Shown: in pieces, positions 25,130 through 33,419 of the stretch
Layout of the letters: every line of letters begins with the position of its first letter
Position numbering within the stretch: the first letter of the stretch is position 1
NCBI RefSeq assembly: GCF_011927725.1
Contig: NZ_JAATJC010000001.1
Coordinates: 1,495,001-1,559,000, forward strand
Direction of reading: 5' to 3'
From: Sphingomonas kaistensis
Lineage (GTDB): Bacteria; Pseudomonadota; Alphaproteobacteria; Sphingomonadales; Sphingomonadaceae
DNA: 64,000 nt
Translations under genes and position numbers: made by a program
The notes under the pieces: generated by a model
The model's database searches: none
The model's input: the letters and a program-made list of their open reading frames with translations, nothing else
Told to the model about the DNA's origin: nothing

Positions 25130-27310
25130 ATGCGGACGACGAGCATTGTTCTTCTGGCCACCACCATGCTGGCGACCGGCGCACCGGCGATGGCGCAATC
25201 GACCGGTGATGTGACGCCGGCCGAGAAGGAGCAGACCGAGGCTCCGCCCGTCGGCGCCGCGCCGGTCAGCGCGCAGGAGCAGGACATTGTCGTCACCGCC
25301 CGCAAGCGCGAGGAGACCTTGCTCGAGATCCCGGTGGCGGCGACGGCGGTCAGCGGTGAGTTGATCGAGCGCCGCGGCCTGGCCTCGCTGCGCGACGTCG
25401 CGACCCTGACCCCGGGTCTCAACATCAACGGTGATGCGGCGGGTCGCGCCTTTGTGTCGATCCGCGGCGTCGGCATCACCCTGGTCGAATCGGTGCAGCC
25501 GGGCGTCGGCATTTTCCTGGACGGCATCTACCAACCGAACACGGCCTACCTGAACAACCCGCTGGTCGACGTGCAGCGCGTCGAGGTCCTGCGCGGACCG
25601 CAGGGCACCCTGTACGGCAAGAACACGCTGGGCGGCGCGATCAGCGTCATCACCCGCCAACCCGGCAACGACTTCGAGGTTCGCGGCGGCGGCAGCTACG
25701 CCGGACCTGACAATGCGTGGAGCACCTTTGCCTCGCTGAGCGGCCCGATCGTGCGCGACCGGCTGCAGGCGCGCATCGCTTACTCGCATCGCCAGCAGGA
25801 CGGGTTCCTCTACAACCCGATCCTCAAGGCCGACGCCAATCCGCTCAACACCGACACGGTAAACGGCACGATCCGGGCCGAGCCGGTCCACGACGTCGTG
25901 CTGACGATCAACGGCTATTACGACAATGTGAAGGGTGCCGGCACGCCCTACGCCCGGGTCGCCGGCCCGACCGACTATGTCCGCCAGGTCAACTTCAACG
26001 CGCTCAATCGCCAGTTCTTCAAATATAAGGGCGTGAACGCCCGGCTCGAGTTCCCACTCGCCGCGCTCAACACCGACGTCACCCTGATCGGCGCCTATGA
26101 CGGGCGCGACGGGCGGGCCCCCGACAATGATGGCGAGTTTAACCCGGTCGATTTCGCCCGCACCAGTGGCAAGAACGAGCTCGATACCTATACCGGCGAG
26201 CTGCGCTTCGACACCGAACTGTCGAGCACCCTGACCGCGCTGGTCGGGCTGTTCACCAGCAAGGAAACCTCGTCGGCCGAAGGGATCACCTCGATCCCGG
26301 CGCTGAATGCGCGGTTGCACGACATTTCGGCCAAGAAGTCGCGCAACCATGCCGTCTTCGGCACCCTGTTCTGGCGTCCTTCCGAAGCCTGGGAAGTGTC
26401 GGCCGGCCTGCGTTACGATCGTGAGCGGCGCAGCCTTGCCGGCTCGACCGGCGTGGTCGGTGGACTGCTGGCCGCCGTGCCGGGAATCAGCGGGGGCCAC
26501 GATGAATGGTCGCCGCGCGTCACCGTCACCCGCAACTGGGACGGCCGCTCGATCACCTATGCGTCGGTCGCGCGGGGTTTCCGCGGCGGCGGCTTCAACA
26601 TCAATCCGCGCGCGCCGTTCCGCTCTTACGAGGGCGACAAGGTGTGGACCTATGAGGTCGGGCACAAGTTCGCCACGGCGGACCGCCGCCTGACGCTTGC
26701 AGCAGCCGCCTTCTACAATGACTACAAGGACCTGATCGGCCTCAACACCATCGTCGGCCTGCCCGGCGGGGGCTTTGCGACGATCGACCTCAACAGCGGC
26801 GACGTCAGGACCTACGGCGTCGAACTGGAAGGCACCTTCCGCCCGGTTCCGGCCTGGACGCTGAGCGGCGGCGTGTCGGTCCAGCGGGCACGAATCACCG
26901 ACAGCTCGGCCTTTACCCGCGTCACCAACAGCACCCTGCCGAGCGACCGCTTGCCGTTCCAGCCGGATTACAACTTCTCGCTCAACAGCGATTATGTGCT
27001 TCCGGTCGGAACAGGCGACATCACCTTGAATGTCGGCGCAATCGGCAAGGGCGAGCGGATCGCGGCGTCGATCAGCCCGACCCGTGCCCCGGTGCTCGAC
27101 AGCTATGTATTGATCAATGGATCGATCACCTACCGTATCGGCAGTTTTGAGATCGCTGCATTCGCCAACAACCTGTTCAACGAAAGTTACTTCGACAGCT
27201 ACATCGAGCGACGGACGCTGGAACTGGCGGTGCCCTTCCTGCCGGCCAGCGATCTCGGCATCATCGGCGACCGCCGCCGCTACGGCGTCCGCACCCGCTT
27301 CCGGTTCTAA
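25130..27310 (+). CDS. TonB-dependent receptor
   Basis: This 726-residue outer-membrane receptor imports a bulky or scarce substrate using proton-motive force through TonB. The signal peptide is MRTTSIVLLATTMLATGAPAMAQ. The TonB box region is QDIVVTARKREETLLEIPVA. The plug follows (VQRVEVLRGPQGTLYGKNTLGGAI), then a beta-barrel ending in the usual aromatic residue (RTRFRF). ATG 25130 is preferred over TTG 25118 because GGAG lies 7 bases upstream and the signal peptide starts there. It is 4 bases before the flavoprotein gene, so the two are co-transcribed with the MFS carrier. The substrate is presumably what the esterase, SDR, kinase and flavoprotein degrade. Confidence 0.93.
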   Translation: MRTTSIVLLATTMLATGAPAMAQSTGDVTPAEKEQTEAPPVGAAPVSAQEQDIVVTARKREETLLEIPVAATAVSGELIERRGLASLRDVATLTPGLNINGDAAGRAFVSIRGVGITLVESVQPGVGIFLDGIYQPNTAYLNNPLVDVQRVEVLRGPQGTLYGKNTLGGAISVITRQPGNDFEVRGGGSYAGPDNAWSTFASLSGPIVRDRLQARIAYSHRQQDGFLYNPILKADANPLNTDTVNGTIRAEPVHDVVLTINGYYDNVKGAGTPYARVAGPTDYVRQVNFNALNRQFFKYKGVNARLEFPLAALNTDVTLIGAYDGRDGRAPDNDGEFNPVDFARTSGKNELDTYTGELRFDTELSSTLTALVGLFTSKETSSAEGITSIPALNARLHDISAKKSRNHAVFGTLFWRPSEAWEVSAGLRYDRERRSLAGSTGVVGGLLAAVPGISGGHDEWSPRVTVTRNWDGRSITYASVARGFRGGGFNINPRAPFRSYEGDKVWTYEVGHKFATADRRLTLAAAAFYNDYKDLIGLNTIVGLPGGGFATIDLNSGDVRTYGVELEGTFRPVPAWTLSGGVSVQRARITDSSAFTRVTNSTLPSDRLPFQPDYNFSLNSDYVLPVGTGDITLNVGAIGKGERIAASISPTRAPVLDSYVLINGSITYRIGSFEIAAFANNLFNESYFDSYIERRTLELAVPFLPASDLGIIGDRRRYGVRTRFRF

Positions 27311-27314
27311 TCCG

Positions 27315-28712
27315 ATGGAAGCGGCGCAGACGACCTGCCGGGAGTTTTCGCAAGACGTGGTCGACGCGCTCGGCCGCCTGGTCGGCGACCGCCTTCACGT
27401 CGGCGAAGCGATGCGACTGGAGCATGGGCGAAGCGAAACGCATTTCGCGCCGATGCTGCCCGATGCAGTGGTGTTTGCCGAAACCACCGAAGAAGTCGCA
27501 GCCGTGGTCCGGCTGTGCGCGGAGTACCGGGTGCCGGTCATCCCCTTCGGGGCGGGCTCGTCGGTCGAGGGCAATACGCTGGCGGTGCACGGCGGCGTAT
27601 CGCTCGACCTGTCGCGGATGACGCGCATCGTTGCGGTCAATACCGAGGACTTCGACTGCACGGTCGAAGCCGGTGTCCGGCGCGAGGAACTGAACGAGCA
27701 TCTGCGCGACCAAGGCCTGTTCTTCCCGATCGACCCCGGCGCCAATGCGACCATCGGCGGCATGGCTTCGACCCGGGCATCCGGCACCAATGCGGTCCGC
27801 TACGGGACCATGCGCGAAGCGGTACTGAGCCTGACCGTGGTCACCGCCGATGGAAAGGTGATCCGCACCAGCCGCCGCGCCCGCAAAAGCTCGGCCGGTT
27901 ACGACCTGACCCGGCTGTTCGTGGGATCGGAGGGCACGCTCGGCATCATCACGGAAGTCACCGTCCGCCTTCACGCCATCCCCGAATCGATCCAGGCGGC
28001 GACCTGCAGCTTCGAGACCATCGGCGGAGCGGTCGACACAGTGGTGCAGTCGATCCAGCTTGGCATTCCGCTGGCCCGGGTCGAGATCCTCGATGACATG
28101 CAGATCCGCGCCGTGAACCGGTGGTCGAAACTCGATCTTCCCGAGCTGACCACCCTGTTCTTCGAATTTCACGGATCGGAGCGCTACGTCGCCGAGCAGA
28201 TAGAAACCGTGTCGGCACTGGCCGCGGAAAATGGCGGCGGCGAGTTTCGATGGGCGTCCCGCACCGAGGAGCGCAACGCCCTGTGGAAGGCGCGCCACGA
28301 AGCCTATTATGCGGCGGTCAATTTGCGGCCGGGCGCGATCGGCTGGGCAACCGACGTCTGCGTGCCCATCAGCCGGCTTGCCGAATGCATTGGCGAGACC
28401 AAGCGGGACCTTGCCGCCAGCACCATTCCCGCCACCATCCTCGGCCACGTCGGCGATGGCAACTTTCATGTCGTCTTCTCGATCGACCCGGACAATCCGG
28501 CCGAGCTTGCGGAGGTCAAGGACATCAACGCCCGAATGGTCCGCCGCGCCCTGGCGATGGACGGCACCTGCACCGGCGAACATGGCATTGGCCTCGGCAA
28601 GCAGGACTGGCTGGTCGAGGAGCTTGGCGACGCGGTCGGGCTGATGCGATCGATCAAGCGGGCGCTGGATCCCGCCAACATCCTCAACCCGGGTAAGGTG
28701 TTCGCATTTTGA
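27315..28712 (+). CDS. FAD-linked oxidase, D-lactate dehydrogenase (cytochrome)-like
   Basis: This 465-residue VAO-family flavoprotein oxidises a 2-hydroxy acid to the 2-keto acid. FAD-binding motifs are VPVIPFGAGSSVEGNTL and IDPGANATIGGMASTRASGTNAVRYG. C-terminal signs of the LDHD/GlcD branch are GHVGDGNFHVVF (substrate/metal His) and GTCTGEHGIGLGKQ. Length fits single-chain D-lactate dehydrogenases; glycolate oxidase subunit GlcD or D-2-hydroxyglutarate dehydrogenase are less likely alternatives. The start ATG 27315 is 4 bases after the receptor stop. Its stop overlaps the TTG start of the MFS gene. A GntR/FCD regulator nearby also fits a hydroxyacid pathway. Confidence 0.87.
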   Translation: MEAAQTTCREFSQDVVDALGRLVGDRLHVGEAMRLEHGRSETHFAPMLPDAVVFAETTEEVAAVVRLCAEYRVPVIPFGAGSSVEGNTLAVHGGVSLDLSRMTRIVAVNTEDFDCTVEAGVRREELNEHLRDQGLFFPIDPGANATIGGMASTRASGTNAVRYGTMREAVLSLTVVTADGKVIRTSRRARKSSAGYDLTRLFVGSEGTLGIITEVTVRLHAIPESIQAATCSFETIGGAVDTVVQSIQLGIPLARVEILDDMQIRAVNRWSKLDLPELTTLFFEFHGSERYVAEQIETVSALAAENGGGEFRWASRTEERNALWKARHEAYYAAVNLRPGAIGWATDVCVPISRLAECIGETKRDLAASTIPATILGHVGDGNFHVVFSIDPDNPAELAEVKDINARMVRRALAMDGTCTGEHGIGLGKQDWLVEELGDAVGLMRSIKRALDPANILNPGKVFAF

Positions 28713-30019
28713 ACCAGATGGCCTCACTGCCGGCGATCCACGCGGACCCGGCACCCACTCTGCGCCAATCGCTGCCCGCGGCGCTGATCCTCGCGGTGTC
28801 GATCTGCGCCGGCTTCACCACCATGGTCAGCTTCGGGATCATGGCACAGAGCGCCAAGGCCGAGCTGGGGCTGTCGGACGAGGCGCTGGGCGCGATCCAG
28901 GGCGTCAGCGCCGCGGTCCCGCTGGTCCTGCTGTCGATCCCGATCGGTATCCTGGTGGACCGGGCCAACCGGGTGCGGCTGCTGATCCTGTGCAGCGTCG
29001 CCTGGACGCTCGGCACTTTCCTGACCGCCTTTGCCCCCGAAAGCTGGAGCCTGTTTGCGGGCCGCATGCTGACCGGAATCGGTGCGACCGGCGCGCTGAC
29101 CGCCTGCCTGTCGCTGGTCGCCGACCTCTGCCTGCCGACTGAGCGGGGCAAGGGACTGCTCATCGTCACCCTGGGCAAGAGCCTTGGCCAGGCCGCGGCC
29201 TTTGCCGTGTCGGGCTGGCTGATCGGCCATTTCGCCGCGGCGGGCGCCGCATCGCTGATCGGCGACCTCACGCCCTGGCGCAGCAGCCAGTTGGCGCTGG
29301 GGATCGGAAGTGCGCTGCTGATCTTGCCGCTTTTCTTCCTGCGCGAACCGGCGCGGCAGGAGGTCCACCAGGGGACCAGGGTGCCGATCCGCGCGCTGAT
29401 CAGCGAATTGTGGAGCCGCCGCGCGTTCCTTCTTCCGCTGTTCGTCGGGCAGGCGGCGGTCGTGATGGCCGACGCCGCGGCCGGCATCTGGGCGGCCCCG
29501 ATCATCGAGCGGCAATATGGACTGCAGCCGGCCGATTTCGCTGGCCTGCTCGGGACGGTCATCCTGATTTCGGGGCTGGCCGGCGGCCTGCTCGGCGGTC
29601 TTGCCGCAGACTGGGGCAGCAAGAGCGGCCGGCGTGGTGGTCTCCTGCTCGGCGCGATCATCGCCGCCGCAATCGGGGTTCCGGCCGCGCTGTTTCCGCT
29701 GATGCCGACCGCGACCGGCAACATGCTGGTGCTGGGCGTGCTAATCCTGGCCGGAACGGTGACCGGGCTGGTAACGTCGGTGGCGCTGACGGTGATGCTC
29801 CCCAACGAGCTTCGCGGACTCAGCATCGGCGCCTTCATTTCCGTCGCGGGACTGATCGGGTTCGGCCTTGCCCCGCCGATGGTTGCCGTAGTCAGCAAAC
29901 CGCTTGGCGGCGAGGCCGCACTGGGCCTGGCGCAGGGGCTGGTCGGGGTTGCGGTCAGCCTCTTTTCGGTGGCCGGTTTCTGGCTGGCGATGAAGAGGGC
30001 GCCCGAGCCTAACGGATAG
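28709..30019 (+). CDS. MFS transporter
   Basis: This 436-residue inner-membrane carrier has about 12 hydrophobic helices and the MFS loop 2-3 motif GILVDRANRVRLL. The family is spinster/anion-cation-symporter-like by eye, but the substrate cannot be told. The TTG at 28709 overlaps the flavoprotein stop in TTGA and sits 8 bases after GGTAAGGTG. ATG 28718 is an alternative. It would complete the import route: TonB receptor across the outer membrane, MFS across the inner membrane. Confidence 0.87.
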   Translation: MNQMASLPAIHADPAPTLRQSLPAALILAVSICAGFTTMVSFGIMAQSAKAELGLSDEALGAIQGVSAAVPLVLLSIPIGILVDRANRVRLLILCSVAWTLGTFLTAFAPESWSLFAGRMLTGIGATGALTACLSLVADLCLPTERGKGLLIVTLGKSLGQAAAFAVSGWLIGHFAAAGAASLIGDLTPWRSSQLALGIGSALLILPLFFLREPARQEVHQGTRVPIRALISELWSRRAFLLPLFVGQAAVVMADAAAGIWAAPIIERQYGLQPADFAGLLGTVILISGLAGGLLGGLAADWGSKSGRRGGLLLGAIIAAAIGVPAALFPLMPTATGNMLVLGVLILAGTVTGLVTSVALTVMLPNELRGLSIGAFISVAGLIGFGLAPPMVAVVSKPLGGEAALGLAQGLVGVAVSLFSVAGFWLAMKRAPEPNG

Positions 30020-30044
30020 GTCTGGACTGACCTGTCAGATAGGT
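30014..30044. promoter_or_regulatory. candidate operator upstream of the AraC/GntR regulator pair
   Basis: ACCTGTCAGATAGGT at 30030-30044 is a 15-base palindrome with one mismatched pair. It is nearly identical to the site before the TonB receptor. GATAGGT at 30014-30020 is a further half-site. It lies 29 bases before the AraC ATG, where binding would affect transcription of both regulators, suggesting autoregulation. Confidence 0.6.
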
Positions 30045-30072
30045 TTATGCCTTTTGGCCGAGGAGAGAGGTC

Positions 30073-30867
30073 ATGGGGCAAGCGCTGTCGAAGAGCATGG
30101 AGGCAGTCCCGGTGTCGGCGGAGATGCTGGCGCTGGTCGGGACCGGCGACATCGGATGCCATGCCTGGCCCGCCGATCCGGTCGCGTTCGAGATCGACTT
30201 CGGCAATCATCGCACGCCCGCGCGGCTTCGTTTCCACCGGCATCCGGCCGCTACCCTTGGCGAGAGTGAAGACGGCGACCTGCGGCTGATCCAGATCGTC
30301 GCCCGTGATGCGTGCGAGCGACTCCTCGGCCAGCCGCTCGATTGGGAAGAAGGCAGCGTCCGTTACCTGCCCGTCGCCTTGCAGGGCATTGCAGTGGCGG
30401 TTCGTGACTGCCGTTTGCCGGCGGCCGCGGCCTTGCCCTACCGGCTTGCCAAGAACATCGAATTTCTGTGCGAGCTTCTCGAGGCGCATCGCTGCGGCGA
30501 GCTCGACGAGGGGCTGCCCCCAGCCGGTCTTTCGAGCGCCGACCGCGGCCGGATCGCCGCAGCGCGCCAGCTGATCGACCGCCTGTGGAGCGAGAAGCTG
30601 ACCCTCGAGCAGATCGCGCGCACCTGCGGGATCAATCGCGGGAAGCTCGCTCGCGGGTTCCGTGAGCTGTACGGCTGCACGGTCAGCGAGGCGCTGGTCG
30701 AGCGCCGCCTGGCCGAAGCACAGCGGCAGCTGATCGCGACCGACCTGCCGATCGCGCTAATCGGCTATCGCAACGGCTATCAGAACAATGCCGCCTTCAC
30801 CCGCGCCTTCGGGCGGCGATTCGGACTCAGCCCGTCCACCTTCCGCACCATGGGGATTGCCGCGTGA
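30073..30867 (+). CDS. AraC-family transcriptional regulator
   Basis: This 264-residue regulator has an N-terminal part of about 160 residues with no clear cupin motif and a C-terminal AraC/XylS double helix-turn-helix (LTLEQIARTCGINRGKLARGF and, later, IGYRNGYQNNAAFTRAFGRRFGLSP). It starts at ATG 30073 with GAGGAGAGG upstream. It overlaps the GntR gene by GTGA, so the two regulators are made together. It probably responds to an intermediate of the locus; whether it activates or represses is not visible. Confidence 0.88.
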   Translation: MGQALSKSMEAVPVSAEMLALVGTGDIGCHAWPADPVAFEIDFGNHRTPARLRFHRHPAATLGESEDGDLRLIQIVARDACERLLGQPLDWEEGSVRYLPVALQGIAVAVRDCRLPAAAALPYRLAKNIEFLCELLEAHRCGELDEGLPPAGLSSADRGRIAAARQLIDRLWSEKLTLEQIARTCGINRGKLARGFRELYGCTVSEALVERRLAEAQRQLIATDLPIALIGYRNGYQNNAAFTRAFGRRFGLSPSTFRTMGIAA

Positions 30868-31583
30868 ACCAAGTTGCGGAGCGCGAGGGCAGCCGGACGC
30901 TGGTCCGCGTCGCGATCGACGCGGTGAACCAGCACATCCGCGATGAGGGCCTAAGGGTCGGCGACACCTTGCCGGGCGAAGCCTTTTTCGCCGAGCGGCT
31001 GGGGGTCAGCCGGGCAGTGATGCGCGAGGCTTATGGCGCGCTGGCCGCACTTCGCCTGTTGGACGTCGGCAACGGCCGCAAGCCGCGCGTCGGCGCGCTT
31101 GACGGGTCGGTGATCGCGACCTCGCTCGATCATGCCATTTCGACCGCGCAGATCCGTGTCGGCGATGTCTGGGACGTGCGCCGCACCATCGAGCTCAGGA
31201 CGGCTGCGCTGGCGGCCATCAACGCCCGGCCCGACCAGGCCCGGGCGATCGTCGACCTGGCCGAGAAGATGGGCGAGGTGGACGAAACGGGGGAAGCGAC
31301 GACCCGGACCGATATCGCCTTTCACCTCGCCATCGCCGAGGCCAGCGGAAACGCGCTGTTCAGCCAGATCGTGGTGTCGTTCGTGCCCCTGATGCGGGTC
31401 GCGGTGCCGAAGGCGTGGCGGACCCGCCGCACGGCCGAGGAGCGGGCCGATGTGCTTGCGACCCATCGCCGACTGGCAGCGGCGATCGCGGCCGGTGACG
31501 CGGAGGAATCGCAGCGTCAGATGGCAGCGCACTTCGACGAAAGCATCGGTGCCAAGCTGCAGAGCCAGGGCGAGCGCTGGTAG
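30864..31583 (+). CDS. GntR-family regulator, FadR/FCD subfamily
   Basis: This 239-residue regulator has an N-terminal winged helix (VAIDAVNQHIRDEG, then LPGEAFFAERLGVSRAVMREAYGAL) and a C-terminal all-helical FCD ligand domain (IAFHLAIAEASGN). FCD regulators often bind organic or sugar acids through a metal and control lactate, gluconate or uronate genes. The start is GTG 30864. Its likely target is the ACCTnTCAGATAGGT site, because FCD proteins bind short palindromes as dimers, but AraC cannot be excluded. Confidence 0.9.
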   Translation: MNQVAEREGSRTLVRVAIDAVNQHIRDEGLRVGDTLPGEAFFAERLGVSRAVMREAYGALAALRLLDVGNGRKPRVGALDGSVIATSLDHAISTAQIRVGDVWDVRRTIELRTAALAAINARPDQARAIVDLAEKMGEVDETGEATTRTDIAFHLAIAEASGNALFSQIVVSFVPLMRVAVPKAWRTRRTAEERADVLATHRRLAAAIAAGDAEESQRQMAAHFDESIGAKLQSQGERW

Positions 31584-31599
31584 CTCCGGCGCGCTGGAC

Positions 31600-31992
31600 C
31601 TAGGCGCCGTCCTCCGCCGCGGGGCCGTCGAGCTGTTCCTCGACGATCTTCACCAATTTGTCGGTCGGGTAGGGTTTGGCCAGGAAAGTGCCGTGGTCGG
31701 GGAGGGTCTTCTCGTCCACCGTCACCGCGCCCGAGGTCACGATCAGGGTCACGTCGGGGCGTCTGCGGCTGACCTCGTGCGCCAGGCCAAGGCCGTCCAT
31801 ATCGCCCGGCATGTTCACGTCGGTGAAGACCAGCCCGATGTTGGGATGTTCGTCGAGAACGCTGAGCGCCTCGCCGGCGTCACCGGCCTCCCACGCCATG
31901 ATCCCGCGATCGGTGAGCGCGTCGGCGGCGACCATCCGGACGAACGGTTCGTCTTCGACGACGAGGACTTCCCTGGGCAATGTAAAGTTCAT
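31600..31992 (-). CDS. stand-alone response regulator receiver protein
   Basis: This 130-residue CheY-like protein has an acidic pocket at E13/D14 (VLVVEDE), phosphoacceptor D58 in VFTDVNMPG, a Thr/Ser in LIVTSGA and Lys in FLAKPY. There is no output domain. It lies 17 bases from the convergent GntR gene and 89 bases downstream of dctD, so it may be transcribed on its own. Single receivers next to hybrid kinases usually act as phosphate relays or sinks; the partner is unknown. Confidence 0.88.
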   Translation of the reverse strand: MNFTLPREVLVVEDEPFVRMVAADALTDRGIMAWEAGDAGEALSVLDEHPNIGLVFTDVNMPGDMDGLGLAHEVSRRRPDVTLIVTSGAVTVDEKTLPDHGTFLAKPYPTDKLVKIVEEQLDGPAAEDGA

Positions 31993-32081
31993 GCGGCTCG
32001 AACATGTCGCAGCCCGAGGCGTTCCAATTTTCTCGTTGTCGACCAGCTTGATGGACGTTGCCCCCTCACGCGCCGGACGGT

Positions 32082-33419
32082 CTAGTTCGGTCGGCGGAAG
32101 CCATCGATATCGATGCCCAGCCTGGTCGCCTTGTCGTAAAACGTCTTGCGCGGGAGGCCGAGCCGCTTGATCGCATCGCCGACGCGCCCTCCGCTCTGCT
32201 GCAGGGCCTCCTTGATCAGCGCGGCCTCGTAGAGGGCCACGCGAAGCTTGAGATTGTCCGGCGCCGCCTGCTGCTCGCCCGCCTCGCCGCCGGTCTGGAG
32301 CACCAGCGCAAAGGCGCGGTTGCGCAGCTCGCGGATATTGCCCGGCCAGTCATGCAACGCCATCGCGGCCGCCTCGTCGACGGGAAGGACGAATTCCGGC
32401 TTGCCGAACAGCTCCTTGGCCTCCTCAACGAACACATCGAGCAGCAGGCGAACATCCTCGTCGCGCTCGCGCAGCGGAGGCACGCGGAGGCGGGTGGCGG
32501 CGAGCCGGTGGTAGAGATCGGTGCGGAACGTGCCCGCCTGCGCCGCCTGCTGCAGGTCGGTCTTGCTGGTGGCGATGACGCGGAGATTGACCGCTTCCGG
32601 CCGATCGGCACCGAGCGGCTGCACTTCGCGTTCCTCGAGCACGCGGAGAAGCCGGGCCTGCATGGCGACGGGCAGGCTGTCGATCTCGTCGAGGAGGAGC
32701 GTTCCGCCGCTCGACGCCGCGATCATGCCGCGCCGGGCCGAGCGGTGGTGCGCGAGCGAGTCGCTGGCATGGCCGAACAGTTCGGCCTCGAAGCTGCTGT
32801 CGACCCAGGCGGCGCAATTGACGGCGATCAGGGGGCGCCCGGCGCGCTTGCTGAAGCGGTGGATCTGGGCCGCAACCACTTCCTTGCCGACGCCCGTTTC
32901 CCCTTCGATCAGGACGTCGACGTCGGCGGCCGCAAGCTGCCTGATCGAGGCGCGGAGCCTGGCCATGGCGATGCTCCGGCCGGTCAGCGGATCGGTCGCT
33001 TCGTTGATGTCGGCGGCGGCGCGCAGCCGGCGGTTCTCGATCTGGAGCCGTCGATGATCGAGCGCCCGCGCAACGGCCGCGGTCAGGTGATCGATCGCGA
33101 ACGGCTTGCTCAGGAAGTCGAAGGCACCTTCCTTGAGCGCCTTCACCGCAAGCGGAACGTCGCCGTGGCCGGTGACCAGGATCAGCGGAATGCCACGGTC
33201 GATGCTGTGCACGGCGGCGAGCAATTCCATGCCGTCCATGCCCGGCATCCGGATGTCGGAGACGACCACGCCATCGAAGGCACCGGTGATGCTGGCGAGC
33301 AGGCTCTGGGCGCGCTCGAACGATTGGACGGTAAATCCGGCGAGTTCGAGCGCCTGGGTCGTGGCGAGGCGCAGCGCATCGTCGTCCTCGGCGAACAGCA
33401 CGGATGGCGGCGACGTCAT
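32082..33419 (-). CDS. dctD: DctD-like response regulator (AAA+ / Fis) lacking the GAFTGA loop
   Basis: This 445-residue regulator of C4-dicarboxylate uptake has a receiver with phosphoacceptor D55 (VVVSDIRMPG). Its AAA+ domain has Walker A GETGVGKE near 172 and a Walker B region in GGTLLLDEIDSLP. The C-terminal Fis-type helix-turn-helix is GDAIKRLGLPRKTFYDKATRLGI. Where sigma-54 activators have GHExGAFTGA, this protein reads GHASDSLAHHRSARRG (DSLAHH at about 220-225), so the loop that contacts sigma-54 is missing. The frame is intact around it. It overlaps dctB by four bases (ATGA). It may act without sigma-54, as described for GAFTGA-less NtrC-type proteins, or by repression. Confidence 0.88.
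   Translation of the reverse strand: MTSPPSVLFAEDDDALRLATTQALELAGFTVQSFERAQSLLASITGAFDGVVVSDIRMPGMDGMELLAAVHSIDRGIPLILVTGHGDVPLAVKALKEGAFDFLSKPFAIDHLTAAVARALDHRRLQIENRRLRAAADINEATDPLTGRSIAMARLRASIRQLAAADVDVLIEGETGVGKEVVAAQIHRFSKRAGRPLIAVNCAAWVDSSFEAELFGHASDSLAHHRSARRGMIAASSGGTLLLDEIDSLPVAMQARLLRVLEEREVQPLGADRPEAVNLRVIATSKTDLQQAAQAGTFRTDLYHRLAATRLRVPPLRERDEDVRLLLDVFVEEAKELFGKPEFVLPVDEAAAMALHDWPGNIRELRNRAFALVLQTGGEAGEQQAAPDNLKLRVALYEAALIKEALQQSGGRVGDAIKRLGLPRKTFYDKATRLGIDIDGFRRPN

Noticed and set aside
25088..26665. 525-codon minus-strand frame opposite the first TonB receptor
   Set aside because: The composition is Arg/Asp/Val-rich with no motif. The plus strand has a signal peptide, plug and barrel.
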